Below are positions 24,907 through 36,699 of a stretch of DNA of 64,000 nt, piece after piece. The notes beneath the pieces are model-generated. The model was given only the letters and a program-made list of their open reading frames with translations. It ran no database searches and was not told the DNA's origin. The DNA is from Parelaphostrongylus tenuis. Lineage: Eukaryota; Nematoda; Chromadorea; Rhabditida; Metastrongylidae. The stretch spans positions 91,803 through 155,802 of the forward strand of contig JAHQIW010007343.1 in NCBI GenBank assembly GCA_019055375.1. Reading direction: 5' to 3'. The position numbers were made by a program, and so were the translations under genes. Position 1 is the first letter of the stretch, and the number at the start of each line of letters is the position of its first letter.

Positions 24907-26274
24907 GTTTGCTAGTACACTTCCCCATTGGGTTGTTCATTCACAGTATCAATCTCTATCAATCTATTCAGTTCATGTTTCTATGATAGCACGTGTTTTT
25001 CCTCAGCTGAAGTGATAAGATTGTAGTGCATTGCTTTATCTCTACGTGCTAACCAACAGGTGAGCAATCAGTTCTGGCCACTGACTGGTGTTGCATCAAA
25101 GTGTTCACTGACCATCTCTGTTCTTGTGTACTAATCGAATGCGTTGTTTTCCTGTGATACTCCATCAGATGTCTCATGTCGACGAATTGTTTTACATATC
25201 GGTTATTTTCTAACTTGTCGAGCAGAAATCCTAGTAGTAGTAAAACAATCAAAATCACGCACTCGAGTTAATTTGATGTTAAAAGCGGCACTACTTGCAG
25301 TTTGACCTAAGCTTCAGTCCTAACTAGAGCAAGAGAGCTATACCAGTGTGAAATTGTGAGTAGAACGAGCATTTCAGATTATTTTTTCGAGCATTATTTT
25401 TTGAACATTATTTTTCAAGCATTCGCATTTGGAATATACACCAGTGCTCTATTGCAAAAATCAGAGGAAAAGGTCTTGTTTGCAAATGTTCACTGATGCC
25501 TAAAATGCAGTGCCGCCTAAATTTCTCAAGAACTGATATTTAGGATCCACGTCGTTTTTTTTGCAAGTGCTCATCGATTCAGTTTATACTTTCGAGCCTC
25601 TCTTGCTTTGTTTAGAAGAACGAATTCACTACTGCATTGTTTAGAAGACGAATTTGCTATAATCCTCGATATTTATCCAGAGTTTGTGTAGAATAATCCA
25701 GGATGGACATTCACAGCAGTGAAGCTCACAATCTAACAAAAATAATTTAGCTTTTCAACTTCGAAAACATGTTCATTACATCCCATATTTGATTTAACAG
25801 CTTTAGAGGTCTTCTTTGTTTACTCTATTGCGATGAACGATTGAATAAATGAAGGCCACGGATTTTTTTTTCAATTGCCGTCGTCAAAGTGCGAATTGGA
25901 GTAGCGCGATCGAGCCATCAAAATATCACCAATCATTACGTGATGGGATTTCTCGACTACGTCGTTTTTGGCGGCAATCAGTCTGTTCTAAAATTTGTTC
26001 CACTAGTTACTTTTGTTCCAGAGACATCTACGCGGTCGCAGTTTTGGATGTCAGGTTCTTTGACAGCATTGATTCGTTCTTAGCCGAGACTTCAGTTGGC
26101 AATGTCCCATTCATTTTCAGCTCAAGTGACCCTGCATGGAATGATAAGCTCCAGCTATTCATAGCAGTTTGGCTTTCGTTTTGTCCAATGCAACACACTG
26201 AAGGCCGATAGAGAATTGACTTTGTATCGTCCTCTATATCGTCCACTTTGATACTTTTAATTTAACATTCAGCA

Positions 26275-26630
26275 ATGGATAGCGCGATGGTAGTGATGCC
26301 GATCATTAATAGCACAGTGCTGGATCGACCCTGTTCTGGGACTGCCAATCCTATCATCGCGTCGAGGTCGGGAGTTAGGTAGCGAACTTATCTGGAAAAA
26401 GTTCCCTCTCTGCAATCCAAGTGGGAATGCTTCAACCGAACGATCTCAGAACTCCGGGGAGAACTGATTCGACCTGCATTAAGCAACATCCACGACGAAG
26501 ATAAAAGTTTTAGGTAATAGATGAGCCCATACGTGAGAGTTGAAAGACCTTCGTGGATACTGGATGCAAGGATACTAATCGAATGTAAGACGTTCTAGGA
26601 TCTGCATAGTAAATATTAAAGGCCAAATGT
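26275..26630 (+). repeat. S2-like SINE copy
   Basis: The head AATGGATAGCGCGATGGTAG with GTGCTGGATCGACCC has A-box and B-box character. The tail CTAGGATCTGCATAGTA is the S2 signature. It lies about 170 bp upstream of the candidate Ser/Pro-rich exon. Confidence 0.5.
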
Positions 26631-26799
26631 GTAAAACAAAATTCCAGCGAGTGTTTAGGAGATAGTGGTATAAGTAATTTAGAAATGGTTCGCCATGGTT
26701 CTGGCTCATGCCGAATAGACCCCGATCCTTTGATATCATTTCGTAGTTTTTTGATTGTAAAGATTTGTAGGTCTTACAGTTGATCTTAAATTAATTCAG

Positions 26800-26956
26800 C
26801 CGAAAGCACAGTACATCGGCGATCTGTCAAACGTCATCGTTGTCGCCACCAGCTTCCTCAACCGAACTCGCATTGCACTCGACGTCATCACTAGCGCCAC
26901 CACTACCTTCATCATCGTCGTCGTCTGCCTCACGTCCTCCGAGTCCAGGACTCCAG
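26800..26956 (+). CDS. Candidate Ser/Pro-rich exon, possibly the N-terminus of the OMA-like gene
   Basis: A GC-rich island in AT-rich surroundings. It sits between an acceptor (TTAATTCAG) and a donor (CTCCAG|GTCGGT). The open frame reads RKHSTSAICQTSSLSPP, then alternating Ser, Pro and Ala runs, ending SPGLQ in phase 0. The next candidate exon (30900) starts in phase 0, so the two can be joined. Low-complexity N-termini are common in OMA/POS-1/MEX proteins, but I cannot show that this exon is spliced to the finger exons 11-14 kb away. A longer reading of the same frame runs to a TAA near 27026. Confidence 0.35.
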
Positions 26957-27940
26957 GTCGGTCGTTGTTTGCTCATGAGTGACTACGGTTACAGAGGAAC
27001 AGGAAGTGGGTATTTCAACGAAGACTAAGATTGGTAGTGCATGTAGTCACATCATTAGTGTGAAGAGAAAAAAAAACTCCGTATGAACCGGTTTTGAAGG
27101 TGGTACTCAGAGTCCATTCTACTTACTGCTCAAACTCTGGCTACTACAATTACAGATTACTCATCTCCTTCATCAAACCGCCAATCTACTCGCAGTCAAT
27201 GCCCAACTTCGGAAAGAAATCGAACAGTAAGTTCGCGCGAAATAATCTGGTTTGAAATGGCTACGGATCACTTTACTAAATTGTCATAGTCACTGTAGAT
27301 CTAATCGAAACGCTTTAGTAATAAGAGAATAGTAGTACTTTTTCGGTGATTTGTTTACTCTGCAAAAAATCAATTATCAATATCAGCCAACCGTAACCAT
27401 CTTTTTAACACCGGCTTCGTCATTCAATGCGTATTTCGATGTATTTATTACATTTAAAAAACTAGCTCATAATGATTACCACGTACGCTTCTTCTCACGT
27501 TCAGTGGGCTTTTGGGAGTTCTCGAGATTCTTTCGTAAGACCGTTCCTATGTGGTAGTAAATCTATTGGGGGATTTTCGTTCACAATCAAATAGTTAGTC
27601 TTTACGCCCTGTATGTGATCATGTAGCATGTGACTGTTCAGCTGTGTAATTGATAAAATTCTATGGCCTTATTGTTCTGCTCAACACTGATGTCATAGTC
27701 CTTTCTCACAAACGGACGGCGTGTGCTTTCACGATATGTCGATTCTTTCACTATCATTCATTTCTGCTCGTGTTGAGATAGACTTTTTATATGCACTGAA
27801 AATATGATTTCTTGCCGAATATTAAAGTCCAATAGTGGCTGTCACAATTATTTTCGATCCCTAAACAGATGTTGTTAAGATAAAGTCGATAACTTTGTAT
27901 TCTATATCCTCAGTTTTTTCTTCATGAGTCAAAGCACAAG

Positions 27941-28200
27941 GTTGTTATAATGAAATATATTCTGGCAGCTGACGTTTCGGCACTTTTACTTTCTTCAGAG
28001 CCTGGAAAGATCAGGCTATCCACAACTCAGTCAGCCAAACAATTCCATTACTCCAACAGAAAAAAGATCAGGTTGTCGTTTTTTTATTGTAGTAATGGAA
28101 GTGCTTAGTTGACGGTTGATTACCTGATCTCTACGCGCTCTGGATAAGGCGAAACCACTGAAACGCCAGCTATCAGAATGAATTTTGTTTTAATAATCTC
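27941..28200. repeat. Foldback MITE-like element, arms about 110 bp
   Basis: The outer ends pair: CTGGCAGCTGACGTTTCGGC against GAAACGCCAGCTATCAG. The inner parts pair: CAGAGCCTGGAAAGATCAGG against CCTGATCTCTACGCGCTCTG, and AATTCCATTACT against AGTAATGGAAG. It is immediately followed by the 28.2-kb mariner. Confidence 0.75.
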
Positions 28201-28228
28201 GGATTTTGAAGTATGAAAAAATGTGAGG

Positions 28229-28832
28229 TATCTTATCATTCGTCCCATATGTTTTGGCATTAGAGCAAGAAACACCAAATTTGTCAACCAGAAGTAATCA
28301 GAACTGCATCATTGTTGTATAGTTCAAATGCACATTTTCTTGTGAACATTCTGGTATAGCAATTGACTATACTTTCTTCGGATTGAAGCTGTGTTGAAAA
28401 AAAATTGGCTTGATACTCATGTTCGAATGGCTCGTAGGGGAAAGTGCTAGCGACGTGACAAGCAACATGAATGAAGCTGTGGAGGGCCCGAGCGCGACTG
28501 ATCCTCCAGACTGTTTTCTCCAACTTCGAACTTCGCGAACCACTTCTTGGCCGTCCTTTTTTGCAATTGTATCATGATCCCAAGCTCCATTAATGTTGCG
28601 CGCCGCTTCACTAGCATTTTCATTACGCGTCATTCGTGTATGAGTAGGATGCGAGTTTGTTCCCACGACAGCTCCATATCAAAGCAAATATATACATGCT
28701 GTTTAACGAAATGTTCACAAGGAATTGCGCCACTGAACGATACCAAAATCATACAATTTTAGCTACTTCTGGTTAATAAATTTAGTGTTAGTTGCTGCAC
28801 TGCAAAAATCAATGAAACGAAACGACCTGATA
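28229..28832 (-). mobile_element. Internally deleted mariner with both terminal repeats
   Basis: Inverted ends of roughly 80 bp: outward, AGGTCGTTTCGTTTCATTGA with TTTTTGCAGTGCAGCAA on the right, and a matching CCCATATGTTTTGGCATTAG on the left. On the minus strand, from the right end, the frame gives NENASEAARNINGAWDHD and then, after a frameshift, AKKWFAKFEVGENSLEDQSR with SGPS. This is the second helix-turn-helix and linker of a mariner transposase. Everything after the linker, including the DDD core, is missing. It is a non-autonomous derivative inside a putative intron of the OMA-like gene. Confidence 0.8.
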
Positions 28833-30157
28833 TATTTTTTCATCTGTATGTCACATTCTATGTAGTTCTCTACATTTCATGCTTTATCTACACTGATTTT
28901 CCAATGGAAAAGGTTTTCGATTAGCTCACTAGTTGCTAATAAGTACCTTAACTCTTCGTATTTACTTAATATGACGTTCATTATTGTCTTGAGGCGAAAT
29001 CAATGCAACTACGCATCAGTCGTTGTCAATCAGTCAAATACCATTTTTTTTTAGAACAGTATAAGTCTATATAAGTTTTAAGGTCACTGACGAGCTTGGT
29101 ATTGGTCGACAGGTATGAATATCGCGTATTTTTATGCAGAACAACCCATATACTGTCATGTAATCCCTTGATTGACCCCACATGCCATCTTTGACTTTCA
29201 AATTTTTTCAAAGCGTGCAATAATGTTCAAGACTCGACTACCTTGAATTTGTCATATGACGGACGACAGTGAGTCATTGGTTTTCGGTAGTTCCATTTCG
29301 AAATTGTTGACAGCAAAACGGTGAATGATGTCATCAGCTGTTTCTGGATATTTTTGTCTGATCATGTGATCTCACTCGAACACAGCGCAAGAGATTGTTG
29401 CTCATTTTATTGGTCACCATCGTTCAACTGATGTTTACAAACCGCTCCAACATTCGAAGTAAAGTGTCTTTGAAAAAAAAAGGCGAAACAGTACCCTGAA
29501 AAATAACATCTGTTCATGGCGCCCAGCAATCGGAGAGGGAAGAAATTGCTGAAGAAAATATTTTGAAATGGTTTGTCCAAAAATGGGATTTTAGAAAAGA
29601 GACTGACAAGAATACCAAGTTAATCGAACATTTTTTAGTGGTAGATTTAGGTGCGGGAAGGAATCAAAGCGTGGTCGTATGAATGAAGCAAAGCTTTATT
29701 TTTATTCTTGGCAAGACGGCCATAATTCAGAAATCTTTAGAAGAGTTTTCATATCTATCGTAGTCATCATAGGAAGTGAATTCAAGAGTCAACGTAAAAT
29801 TCAAGAAGAAAGCTACTCAGATGGGTCATCAAGTTTTGCTGTCCGTGTCACTCTGTCAAACCTTTATACAGACTACAGAAACTGGTGTTTATGCCATCTC
29901 CTTTTGGTACTTCGAAATTCATACGCTTGACGTTTCTACATGTTATCATAAATATGTGATAAATACACCCACTAGTGTACGGGGTTCAAAAACCACAAAG
30001 ATAACCTGCTTCTATATTGACTACTGTTCTTAGTTTAATACGTTGCGTTGATGTAACATTAGGATGTTATGTGCAAAAACTGCATGAAAAAGAAGTATAT
30101 GTTATTAAACCTTGCCACTTCATTGACTGCCTTTTGGAACATCGGGCTAGAACTTCA

Positions 30158-30330
30158 ATATATTCCCCTTCTTGAGTCTTTTCAAGGTTTGGTATGTGTC
30201 AGTGGCTTACATACGTTTCGGCTATGCGGCGTGTGACTCTGCCGAAGCAGGCGACACTGCCGAAATGTACTTTGGATATTGACACATCCCTCAAAACCTC
30301 AAAAAGGCTGCTCTCGGAATACATGTAGGT
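30158..30330. repeat. Foldback element, GCCGAAA-rich
   Basis: The arms pair: TTTTCAAGGTTTGG with TATGTGTCA on the left, and TGACACAT with CCTCAAAACCTCAAAAAG on the right. The apex carries TTTCGGC ... GCCGAA ... GCCGAAA. Confidence 0.65.
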
Positions 30331-30899
30331 ACTTATTGTTGTTTCTCTGTTTATCTATATATTTTCATATAACACACTTTGGACATTCTCTCTTTATTTG
30401 GTGTAGTTTAGTCCTCACATTTTGGTCAGAGAAACTTATGGTTGTCATGGGCTGAACTTTAACTATGAACTATGATATTCTGAGGTCCAAAGAATTGGAG
30501 CGCCTGTTGAATCTTACTCGCAGAAATTCCTGTCAAGTAGGATCAACCAAGCTAAACTGGCTTCAGCGATCAGTGAAACTTGTGATTACCGAGGTATTAC
30601 CGGTGATCATTCAAAAACAAACACGCTCTGATCTAGTAACTGTTAGACAACGTTCGAGTTCTTCGTGGTCTTCGAGAGTACTACTTTATTGCTTATTAAT
30701 TTAGTGGTCAACTATTTTTTTGATGCTCTGGGTTATTATGCCTTTTCCGGCTGCAGAATGTTTACTACATTAGAGTGGTTCGTAGAGGGTGAAAAACAGA
30801 TGGACGTGGTTGATGAGATTGGCATCGTTGAAGTAGGCATTCTTGTTTTCTCTTCATATTGAATAGCTGGTCTTCGTTTGTTTGCATTCCGTCTGCAAG

Positions 30900-31120
30900 C
30901 AAGACAGCTTCTCATCTCGTCACATTACGAGTACAACACGCATCGCCAAACAAGCCAGTAGTCATGACCCTGAATCGAGGTGTTCTCAGCCTGGTCGAGG
31001 GTCACGAGCGTTGGCGATTCGTCGTTGTCACGTTATCCGTGCACTTTCGATGCCATCGTCGATGTCAGCTGCTTCACGTACCTCGCCATTTCATGATAAC
31101 TCTGGCTCTCTGCGCTCGTC
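30900..31120 (+). CDS. Candidate Ser/Arg-rich exon, possibly the N-terminus of the OMA-like gene
   Basis: A GC-rich open stretch after the acceptor GTCTGCAAG, starting in phase 0 with QDSFSSRHITSTTRIAKQ. It continues through RRCHVIRALSMPSSMSAASR to LRSS. Stopping at the donor TC|GTGTAC (31121) leaves phase 2, which matches the start of the 37755 exon. A second donor at 31132 would leave phase 1 and not match. A competing 113-codon frame overlaps it but is less exon-like. The case rests on composition and phase only. Confidence 0.35.
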
Positions 31121-31533
31121 GTGTACTGAAAGTGCGAGATGAAACTAATGTGTTCGTCGATCTGTATTCAACGCCAGCCCCCTCATTTTTCATCCATTAA
31201 TTCTCGTACTACTTCCTCGTGAGCGCGTGACCGTAATGTTTATAGTTCAACACATCCTAATCAGAATGAAATTACTATTGTCAATATTACTATAATTGGA
31301 CAATATTTCCTGTGTCGTATTTACAGAGCATTTCAAGTTGTTATCTCCTATCACGTTACTTCTATTCTTTACTGGTCTTATGTATGTGTAGATATAGATG
31401 TGTATACGTCGTGTGTGCATGGGTGTAGATGTATTCCGGTCGTGTGTTTGTATATGTATGTATGTGTGCACTGTGCGTGTATATATACTTTTACTTTGCT
31501 TTGAAGTATATATACACCTATAGCAAACATGCA

Positions 31534-31538
<5 letters not shown>

Positions 31539-31573
<35 letters not shown>

Positions 31574-31575
31574 TA
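31539..31575. repeat. (AT)n microsatellite
   Basis: About 35 bp of AT dinucleotides directly upstream of an S1 SINE head. Preceded by decayed TATG/TGTG repeats (31380-31540). Confidence 0.9.
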
Positions 31576-31878
31576 TTGTGGCGCAATGGTTAGACGTGCC
31601 CTGCGTCGCATACGAGGTCAATGGTTTCGATCTCGCGCTCTTGGCTCACCAAGCCATCCATCCCTTCGGGGTCGGTAAATTGGTACCAGACAGGTTTCAG
31701 ACTTGTCTGGGAGGATAAGCAGCACTGACTCGGTTCAGCGAGAGGCTACCGCGAGTCATTGTTAAGGCCAGATATGCATTCAATCACCTCAAACGAAGTT
31801 GAAAATTGAAGTCGAATGCATGGCACATCCCTCACGGATTGATCAACGCCGAGAGCTTTATCCTTTATCCTTTATATA

Positions 31879-31880
<2 letters not shown>
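31574..31880 (+). repeat. S1 tRNA-headed SINE, most complete copy
   Basis: The head TGTGGCGCAATGGTTAGACG is a near-consensus A-box region, and ATGGTTTCGATCTCGCG is a B-box-like element. The body runs through AAATTGGTACCAGACAGG, ACTTGTCTGGGAGGATAAGC, GCGAGTCATTGTTAAGGCCA, GAATGCATGGCACATCC and GGATTGATCAACGCCG to an ATCCTTTAT end, and then microsatellite. Confidence 0.8.
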
Positions 31881-31884
<4 letters not shown>

Positions 31885-31909
<25 letters not shown>

Positions 31910-31912
31910 TGC
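31885..31912. repeat. (GT)n microsatellite
   Basis: About 28 bp of GT repeats following the S1 copy. Confidence 0.9.
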
Positions 31913-32190
31913 TGGTGTTTCGCATATACCAGATCCAGTATAAATCAGTTTAACCTTCGTCTAGTACAGTAGTTGAATAAAAAAGTTTCGATTTTGTGTA
32001 GGTGACCCATTCTTCAATTTGAGGACATCTATTTCTCAATCGGATTGTCCTCGTGATTGTTTTGTTTAGTGATTAAACATGTCCTTTATCTCTTTACTTA
32101 TTTTAAACTATTGTTTTTCATCGCTAATAATGTTGCTATCGTGATACTATTCATAATACTTGAAAGATTTGAGTGGTGAACAAAAATGCA

Positions 32191-32260
32191 ACCTCAGACG
32201 GGAGTCGAACCCGCGTTTCATCCATACTGGAGACGCGTGCTACCACTGCACCACCGAGGT
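32191..32260 (-). other. tRNA-like head, left arm
   Basis: Seventy bases fold as a cloverleaf: a 7-bp acceptor (ACCTCGG with CTGAGGT, one G-T), a D arm GTGC-AGTGGTA-GCAC, a 5-bp anticodon stem (two G-T pairs), and a T arm with loop TTCGACT. The anticodon loop CCAGTAT lacks the universal U33. It would read AGT, so this is unlikely to be a working tRNA. Pol III A and B boxes look intact. Confidence 0.65.
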
Positions 32261-32621
32261 ACATTCGCTTCATCACTGATTCTCCAACATCTCTATGATA
32301 GCTGTCAGCCACGATCCTTTAACAGGTTTGGTTGAGTATGCGATTTCGCTTTGTAAACCCAGTTCAGCTCACAGCCATTGTGATATATGATACTCGAAAT
32401 TTCTAATATCTTTACTGCCTTTTTCATAGTGTTATGCTGTCTCATATGTACCTAAGAGGATTGGCACTAAAAATGCTAGAAATTTCGAGTATCAGTTATC
32501 ACAATGGTTGCGACCTCAACTGGCTTTGTAAGGCGAAATCGCATATCCGACCAAACCTGTTAAAGGTGCGTGGCTGGCAGCTATCATAGAGATGTTAAAG
32601 AATGTGTGGTGAAGCGAATGT

Positions 32622-32691
32622 AGCTCTGTGGTGTAGTGGTAGCACGCGTCCCCAATATGGATGAAACGCGGGTTCGACTCCCGTCTGAGGT
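32622..32691 (+). other. tRNA-like head, right arm
   Basis: Mirror copy of the left head. The D arm GTGTAGTGGTAGCAC and B box GGTTCGACTCC are retained. The anticodon loop is CCAATAT, again without U33. The acceptor stem has decayed mismatches (AGCTCTG against CTGAGGT). It is transcription-competent by appearance, but not a canonical tRNA. Confidence 0.6.
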
Positions 32692-32784
32692 TGTGATTTG
32701 CTCATCACTCAGTTCTCTTAGGTATATATGAGACGGCGTAACAGTGCGATAGAGGTACTGAAAATACTAGAAATTTCGACCATT

Positions 32785-34600
32785 CATAATTGTTTGCTCA
32801 TGTTTTATTTCTGTAGCCATCACGTTCTCTTCATTTTTGTTAATGACATTATTGATAATGTTAGTCTACAAACATTTCTCTTATGGCTTGCTTCGTACAA
32901 ACTAAAATGATTCTCATCTAAAGAGGTTAAGGGCCATAACGTTCTATCTGTTATGGTGATTCTCTGTGAACTTCTGAGAAGGGGGTTTTTAGAAATGGGA
33001 TGATAGAGAGAAGCGAAGTTGTGATTTGATCCAGTCTGAAGACTTCCGACTTTCTGATGAAATGTCTACATATAGAGCAGTTTCACGGCTTGTTTTGGAT
33101 TGTTTACTTTAATGGAAACATTTTGTCAAAGATGGATGAGCCGTGGTTCTAAGAAAACACCCGAAACGAATGATAGGAAACATTTTGATGTGTTTCGCTT
33201 TTTGTTTCCTGTTCTTGATTTTCTCAGCTTACTTTCTTCCATCGAGTACACATTCTATTCCAGCCGGTTTTTCCATGTTTGCTAACTAGGTTATTGTTCA
33301 ATGCAATACAGCATTTGTTTCTATAGCTATTGGTATACCAGTTACGATACGGTGCATATTGTGATTCGTGGGTGACGCCGGATGTGTTGATTATAACTCA
33401 TTCAAATATCATATTAATCCAATATTATGCTAAGGTGTTATCATCGAGTTTGTCCTTTTTTTTTGAGGAGAAAGTCGCTTTAGAAGGAAAAAAACCCAAG
33501 CACCTCATTCAGATAAATCGTCTCGGCAGTTGTATGACTGACACACGATTATGGTGACGTTCACCGACGTTGTGAACGAGGTTCTCCGTTGTATAGTTCT
33601 GTTATGGATTCGCTTCTAACTGTTCCGCGAAGCTGAATCACTCGTATAGTCGTAGATAACAAGTGAGAAAAAAATCGACGGTTGTGGGGCGCCTTTGATG
33701 CCGATTGCGCCGTGTACATCTGTTCACACTCGTTCGTGTCATCCAACTTTTTTCCCTTGGATTTGTTAATAGACATCAGGGCGTGTTTATCCCAGTTGAT
33801 CAATCGCAATCCGGATGTTTGATTTTCGAAAGTCTTTTCTCACAACTGTCCGATACAATATTTCTTCATCCATAGATGTCACAAGCACCATACCAAATCA
33901 ATCGTTTCCCGAACCTGCATTTACAGTTACTGAAAAGTCGTTATAGTTCAACATTGTCCTTCGTATATTGCACTTTCAAATGGTATGAGCTTTTTGAATT
34001 TGGTGGTAAAATACAACAACACTTTGGACGAGGAAATTTCGGTATTGACGTCAGAGATGGTGGGAATTTGCGGGTGGACAAGCCGCTAAAATGGCATGAA
34101 GTTCTAAAGCGAAGTCTCAAGGTCAAATATAATCGAATATAGTATTACACGGTGATGACGAGTTTATTATTCAGTGTCATAATGAGTGAGAAGAAACATT
34201 CGATAGAATGAGCATGACGGAATGTTTTTGCTGTTCTGTCGCTCGTTCTCAGCGTGTCAATGTGGTGTTGTTTTCAATTTAAACAACGGACATGTGCACT
34301 TTAGATAACGACAAACGTTTGTTTTCAAAAAAGACAAAGACGTTCCAGTCGTAATCAGAAATGCAACATTGCTACGATTCTTGAATGCGGAAGCGGCTAT
34401 GGACACGTACGTATTCTAGAATGAAACGTTCCGTGAAAAATATTAGTACATGCATGACGTCACATAACCGGAGTGGTTAGTATTGAGGCCACTGTATTGT
34501 TTGAGCAGATCACCGCGGTGTAAGTTTGTTCTGTAAATAATATGGGAAAAGGACAAGCAAGCAAAGGGGTCTGGTTCGTTCCATCTTCAACCAAAATATA
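32785..34600. other. Intron-like stretch with no recognised feature
   Basis: Frames of 60-90 codons occur on both strands (33561-33809 minus, 33876-34142 plus). They overlap each other's shadows and show no family motif. In the proposed gene model this is intronic. Confidence 0.45.
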
Positions 34601-34624
34601 ACTTTTATTTTATTGAGGCCAAGG

Positions 34625-34850
34625 TATGTACATGTGACAAGATGCTTCGTAGCGCACTGGTCAGAGATACCGGCAGCATAGACGTGGTTTTTAGTTTGAC
34701 CCTTCGTCCCAGAATCACCTGCCATCACTTGGTGTCAGAAATGTGATTCATGTTTGTTTGGGAGGATAATAGCAGTGATTTTACACATCGACAAGCCGTC
34801 GTAAGTCGCTGTGAAAATGAAGTGCGTAAATAAGCTTCGTAGCTAAGAAA
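34625..34850 (+). repeat. S1 SINE copy, diverged
   Basis: TTCGTAGCGCACTGGTCAGA (head), TTCGTCCCAGAATCACC, TGTTTGGGAGGATAATAGCA and CGTAAGTCGCTGTG parallel the 31.6-kb copy in order and spacing. Confidence 0.55.
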
Positions 34851-36109
34851 AAAAGAGAAATTTCTTCGTGATTGAGTAAGAAAGTCTGCACTTAGGTGGC
34901 AGAAGTTTGTGGATTTTCGTACTATTTATTTCATTCGATCATGTGCCGGAGATACGTTGATTTTATTCTCATATCACTTATTTTTTCGCATCAAATGACT
35001 CCCACAGAGGTCACATTTTGATATGTAAATATTAAAACATGTTCCTAAAATATGTGCCAATATTGGGAGACCTTTTCCTAGAATTGACTTGTGCGCACTA
35101 GAGAAAAGAGAATAGATTCGACTCCACGATGAAATCGATTTCTATTGAATTTTTACAGGTTCTGTCTAAGCGTTTTTTTCTGCAATGTGCGAACCAACGT
35201 CGACATGCAGAAAGAGAATTTTTTGCCCAAATCACGTGCTCTTATGAAGACGTTAACCGCCCTATAAGTTGAGCGGTGATGGTATTATGTAGCACGAACT
35301 TATGATTACATTCTGCCTAAGGATAACAACATCAACGAGCATCTTTCAGTACATGTGGTCTCAATTTATGTGCTGACATTTCTGAATTTCATTTGCGTCT
35401 CACTTACTGATCTTTATAGATTCTTCTTTTGATTGATACAGAAGCCAAACTTCACCGTGGTTTTGAATTATAACCCTTTCTCTGTACGTCCTTTCTAGTG
35501 AATATATTGCATGTATTGATGTACTCCTCGTATTCGAACTTTTGTGGAAATTATCCGTGTGTCATTTAATTATTCTGGGACTTCAGAGCACTAATATCGA
35601 AGGAATTGGATGTTGTATTGAAAAAAATTTACTTTTTTACTTGGGTAGTGAAGTACTCGGTAACTTTCGACTTCTTAGGCAGTCTTTCCTCCAGAGGCGA
35701 TTATTGATGCTCTTCTCCTCTAAGTTTTGCCTTAGCTTAGAAATGTAGGTGTGAACACCTTTTTCGGAATTAAATGGAGACATTTAAGGATTGCTTTGGC
35801 GCTTATCCATAATTCAACTTATACATGAATCATGATAGTCCTTTTGTAAATTTCTAAGAAAACCGATGAACAAGTCACAAATAACAACTTTTTTCAGACT
35901 GAGTCATGCTAAAATTTTTGGGGTATACGGTCTCAAATTTGATGTGATTTTCTGTAATTCGAACCTCCCCTTTTTTATTGTGCCTCGTGAGCAATTTTCA
36001 CTTTTGCATTTGAGGCTGTTAAATAAACTCTACACCTGAATTATTTACTAAGACTTCAATGTGAAGTTCTTTGCTTTTCTGTATTGTTCTCACAGAATCA
36101 GAAATTGAG

Positions 36110-36699
36110 TCTTCCTTAAGTTTTGGCACTAGAACCGTAAAAACCAAATTCATTAATAAAAAAATTGAAATAGCATGATTTTGGCATTGTTCAGTTGCAT
36201 ATTTTCTGGGAACATCTTGATATACAACTTGCCTGCACTTGCCTGAAGATGAAGCTGTCGAGAGAACGAATTCGCTAGCTGCTCGTACACCAATGCCGCG
36301 TGTGAAAAAATGCTAGTGAAGCGGCGCGCAAGATTAATGGAGCTTCCCGTGGACGGTCCGAGCACGACTGATCCTCCGGACTGTTCTCTCCAGCTTTGAA
36401 CTTCGCGAACCACTTCCTACCCATCCTTTCTGCAACCGTATGATCGCCTCAAGCTAAATTAATCTTGCGCGCCACTTCACTAGAATTTTTTTCTGCGCTT
36501 CATTCGTTCATGAGTAGTAAGTGAATTTCTCATCAGGAAAGCCACATATTGGGGATAGTATAAGCAAGTTGGACACCAAAATGTTTGCAATAAAATGCGC
36601 AAATGAATGATATCAAAATTTATGCAATTTTAGTTTTTTTTTTGGTTAAAAATTTGGTGTTTATTGCTCTAGTGCTGAAACTTATGGAGCGACCTAGTG
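36110..36699 (-). mobile_element. Second internally deleted mariner of the same family
   Basis: The ends GGTCGCTCCATAAGTTTCAG and AAGTTTTGGCACTAGAACC match the 28.2-kb element. The minus strand encodes KWFAKFKAGENSPEDQS, again the mariner linker, followed by decay. The size (590 bp) and deletion extent resemble the 28.2-kb copy, so both may derive from one non-autonomous subfamily. Confidence 0.8.

Larger units (their letters stand above)
32145..32780. repeat. Palindromic (foldback) element with divergent tRNA-like heads
   Basis: Two arms of roughly 230 bp are near reverse complements. The left arm runs from the tRNA-like head at 32191 through CATCTCTATGATAGCTGTCAG to CTCGAAATTTCTA. The right arm mirrors it from 32480 to 32695. 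An unpaired centre of about 80 bp contains GTCTCATATGTACCTAAGAG. That central sequence recurs, inverted, just outside the right arm (32713-32775). The two tRNA-like heads point outward and share palindromic 5' flanks. Confidence 0.85.

Noticed and set aside
25849..26211. 120-codon plus-strand frame
   Set aside because: Composition is unremarkable, with frames open on both strands. No motif, splice sites or neighbour supports it.
28367..28666. Independent minus-strand gene of 99 codons
   Set aside because: It is the N-terminal part of a mariner transposase within a deleted element.
29267..30050. Possible further mariner or Tc1 fragment (ILKWFVQKWDF...)
   Set aside because: A single short resemblance without terminal repeats or a second motif. 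Too weak to call.
30859..31200. 113-codon plus-strand frame
   Set aside because: It overlaps the Ser/Arg-rich candidate exon in another frame. The other frame has better exon borders and phase.
32191..32260. Functional tRNA gene (anticodon AGT by position)
   Set aside because: The anticodon loop lacks U33. The unit belongs to a multi-copy palindromic family with decayed sister heads.
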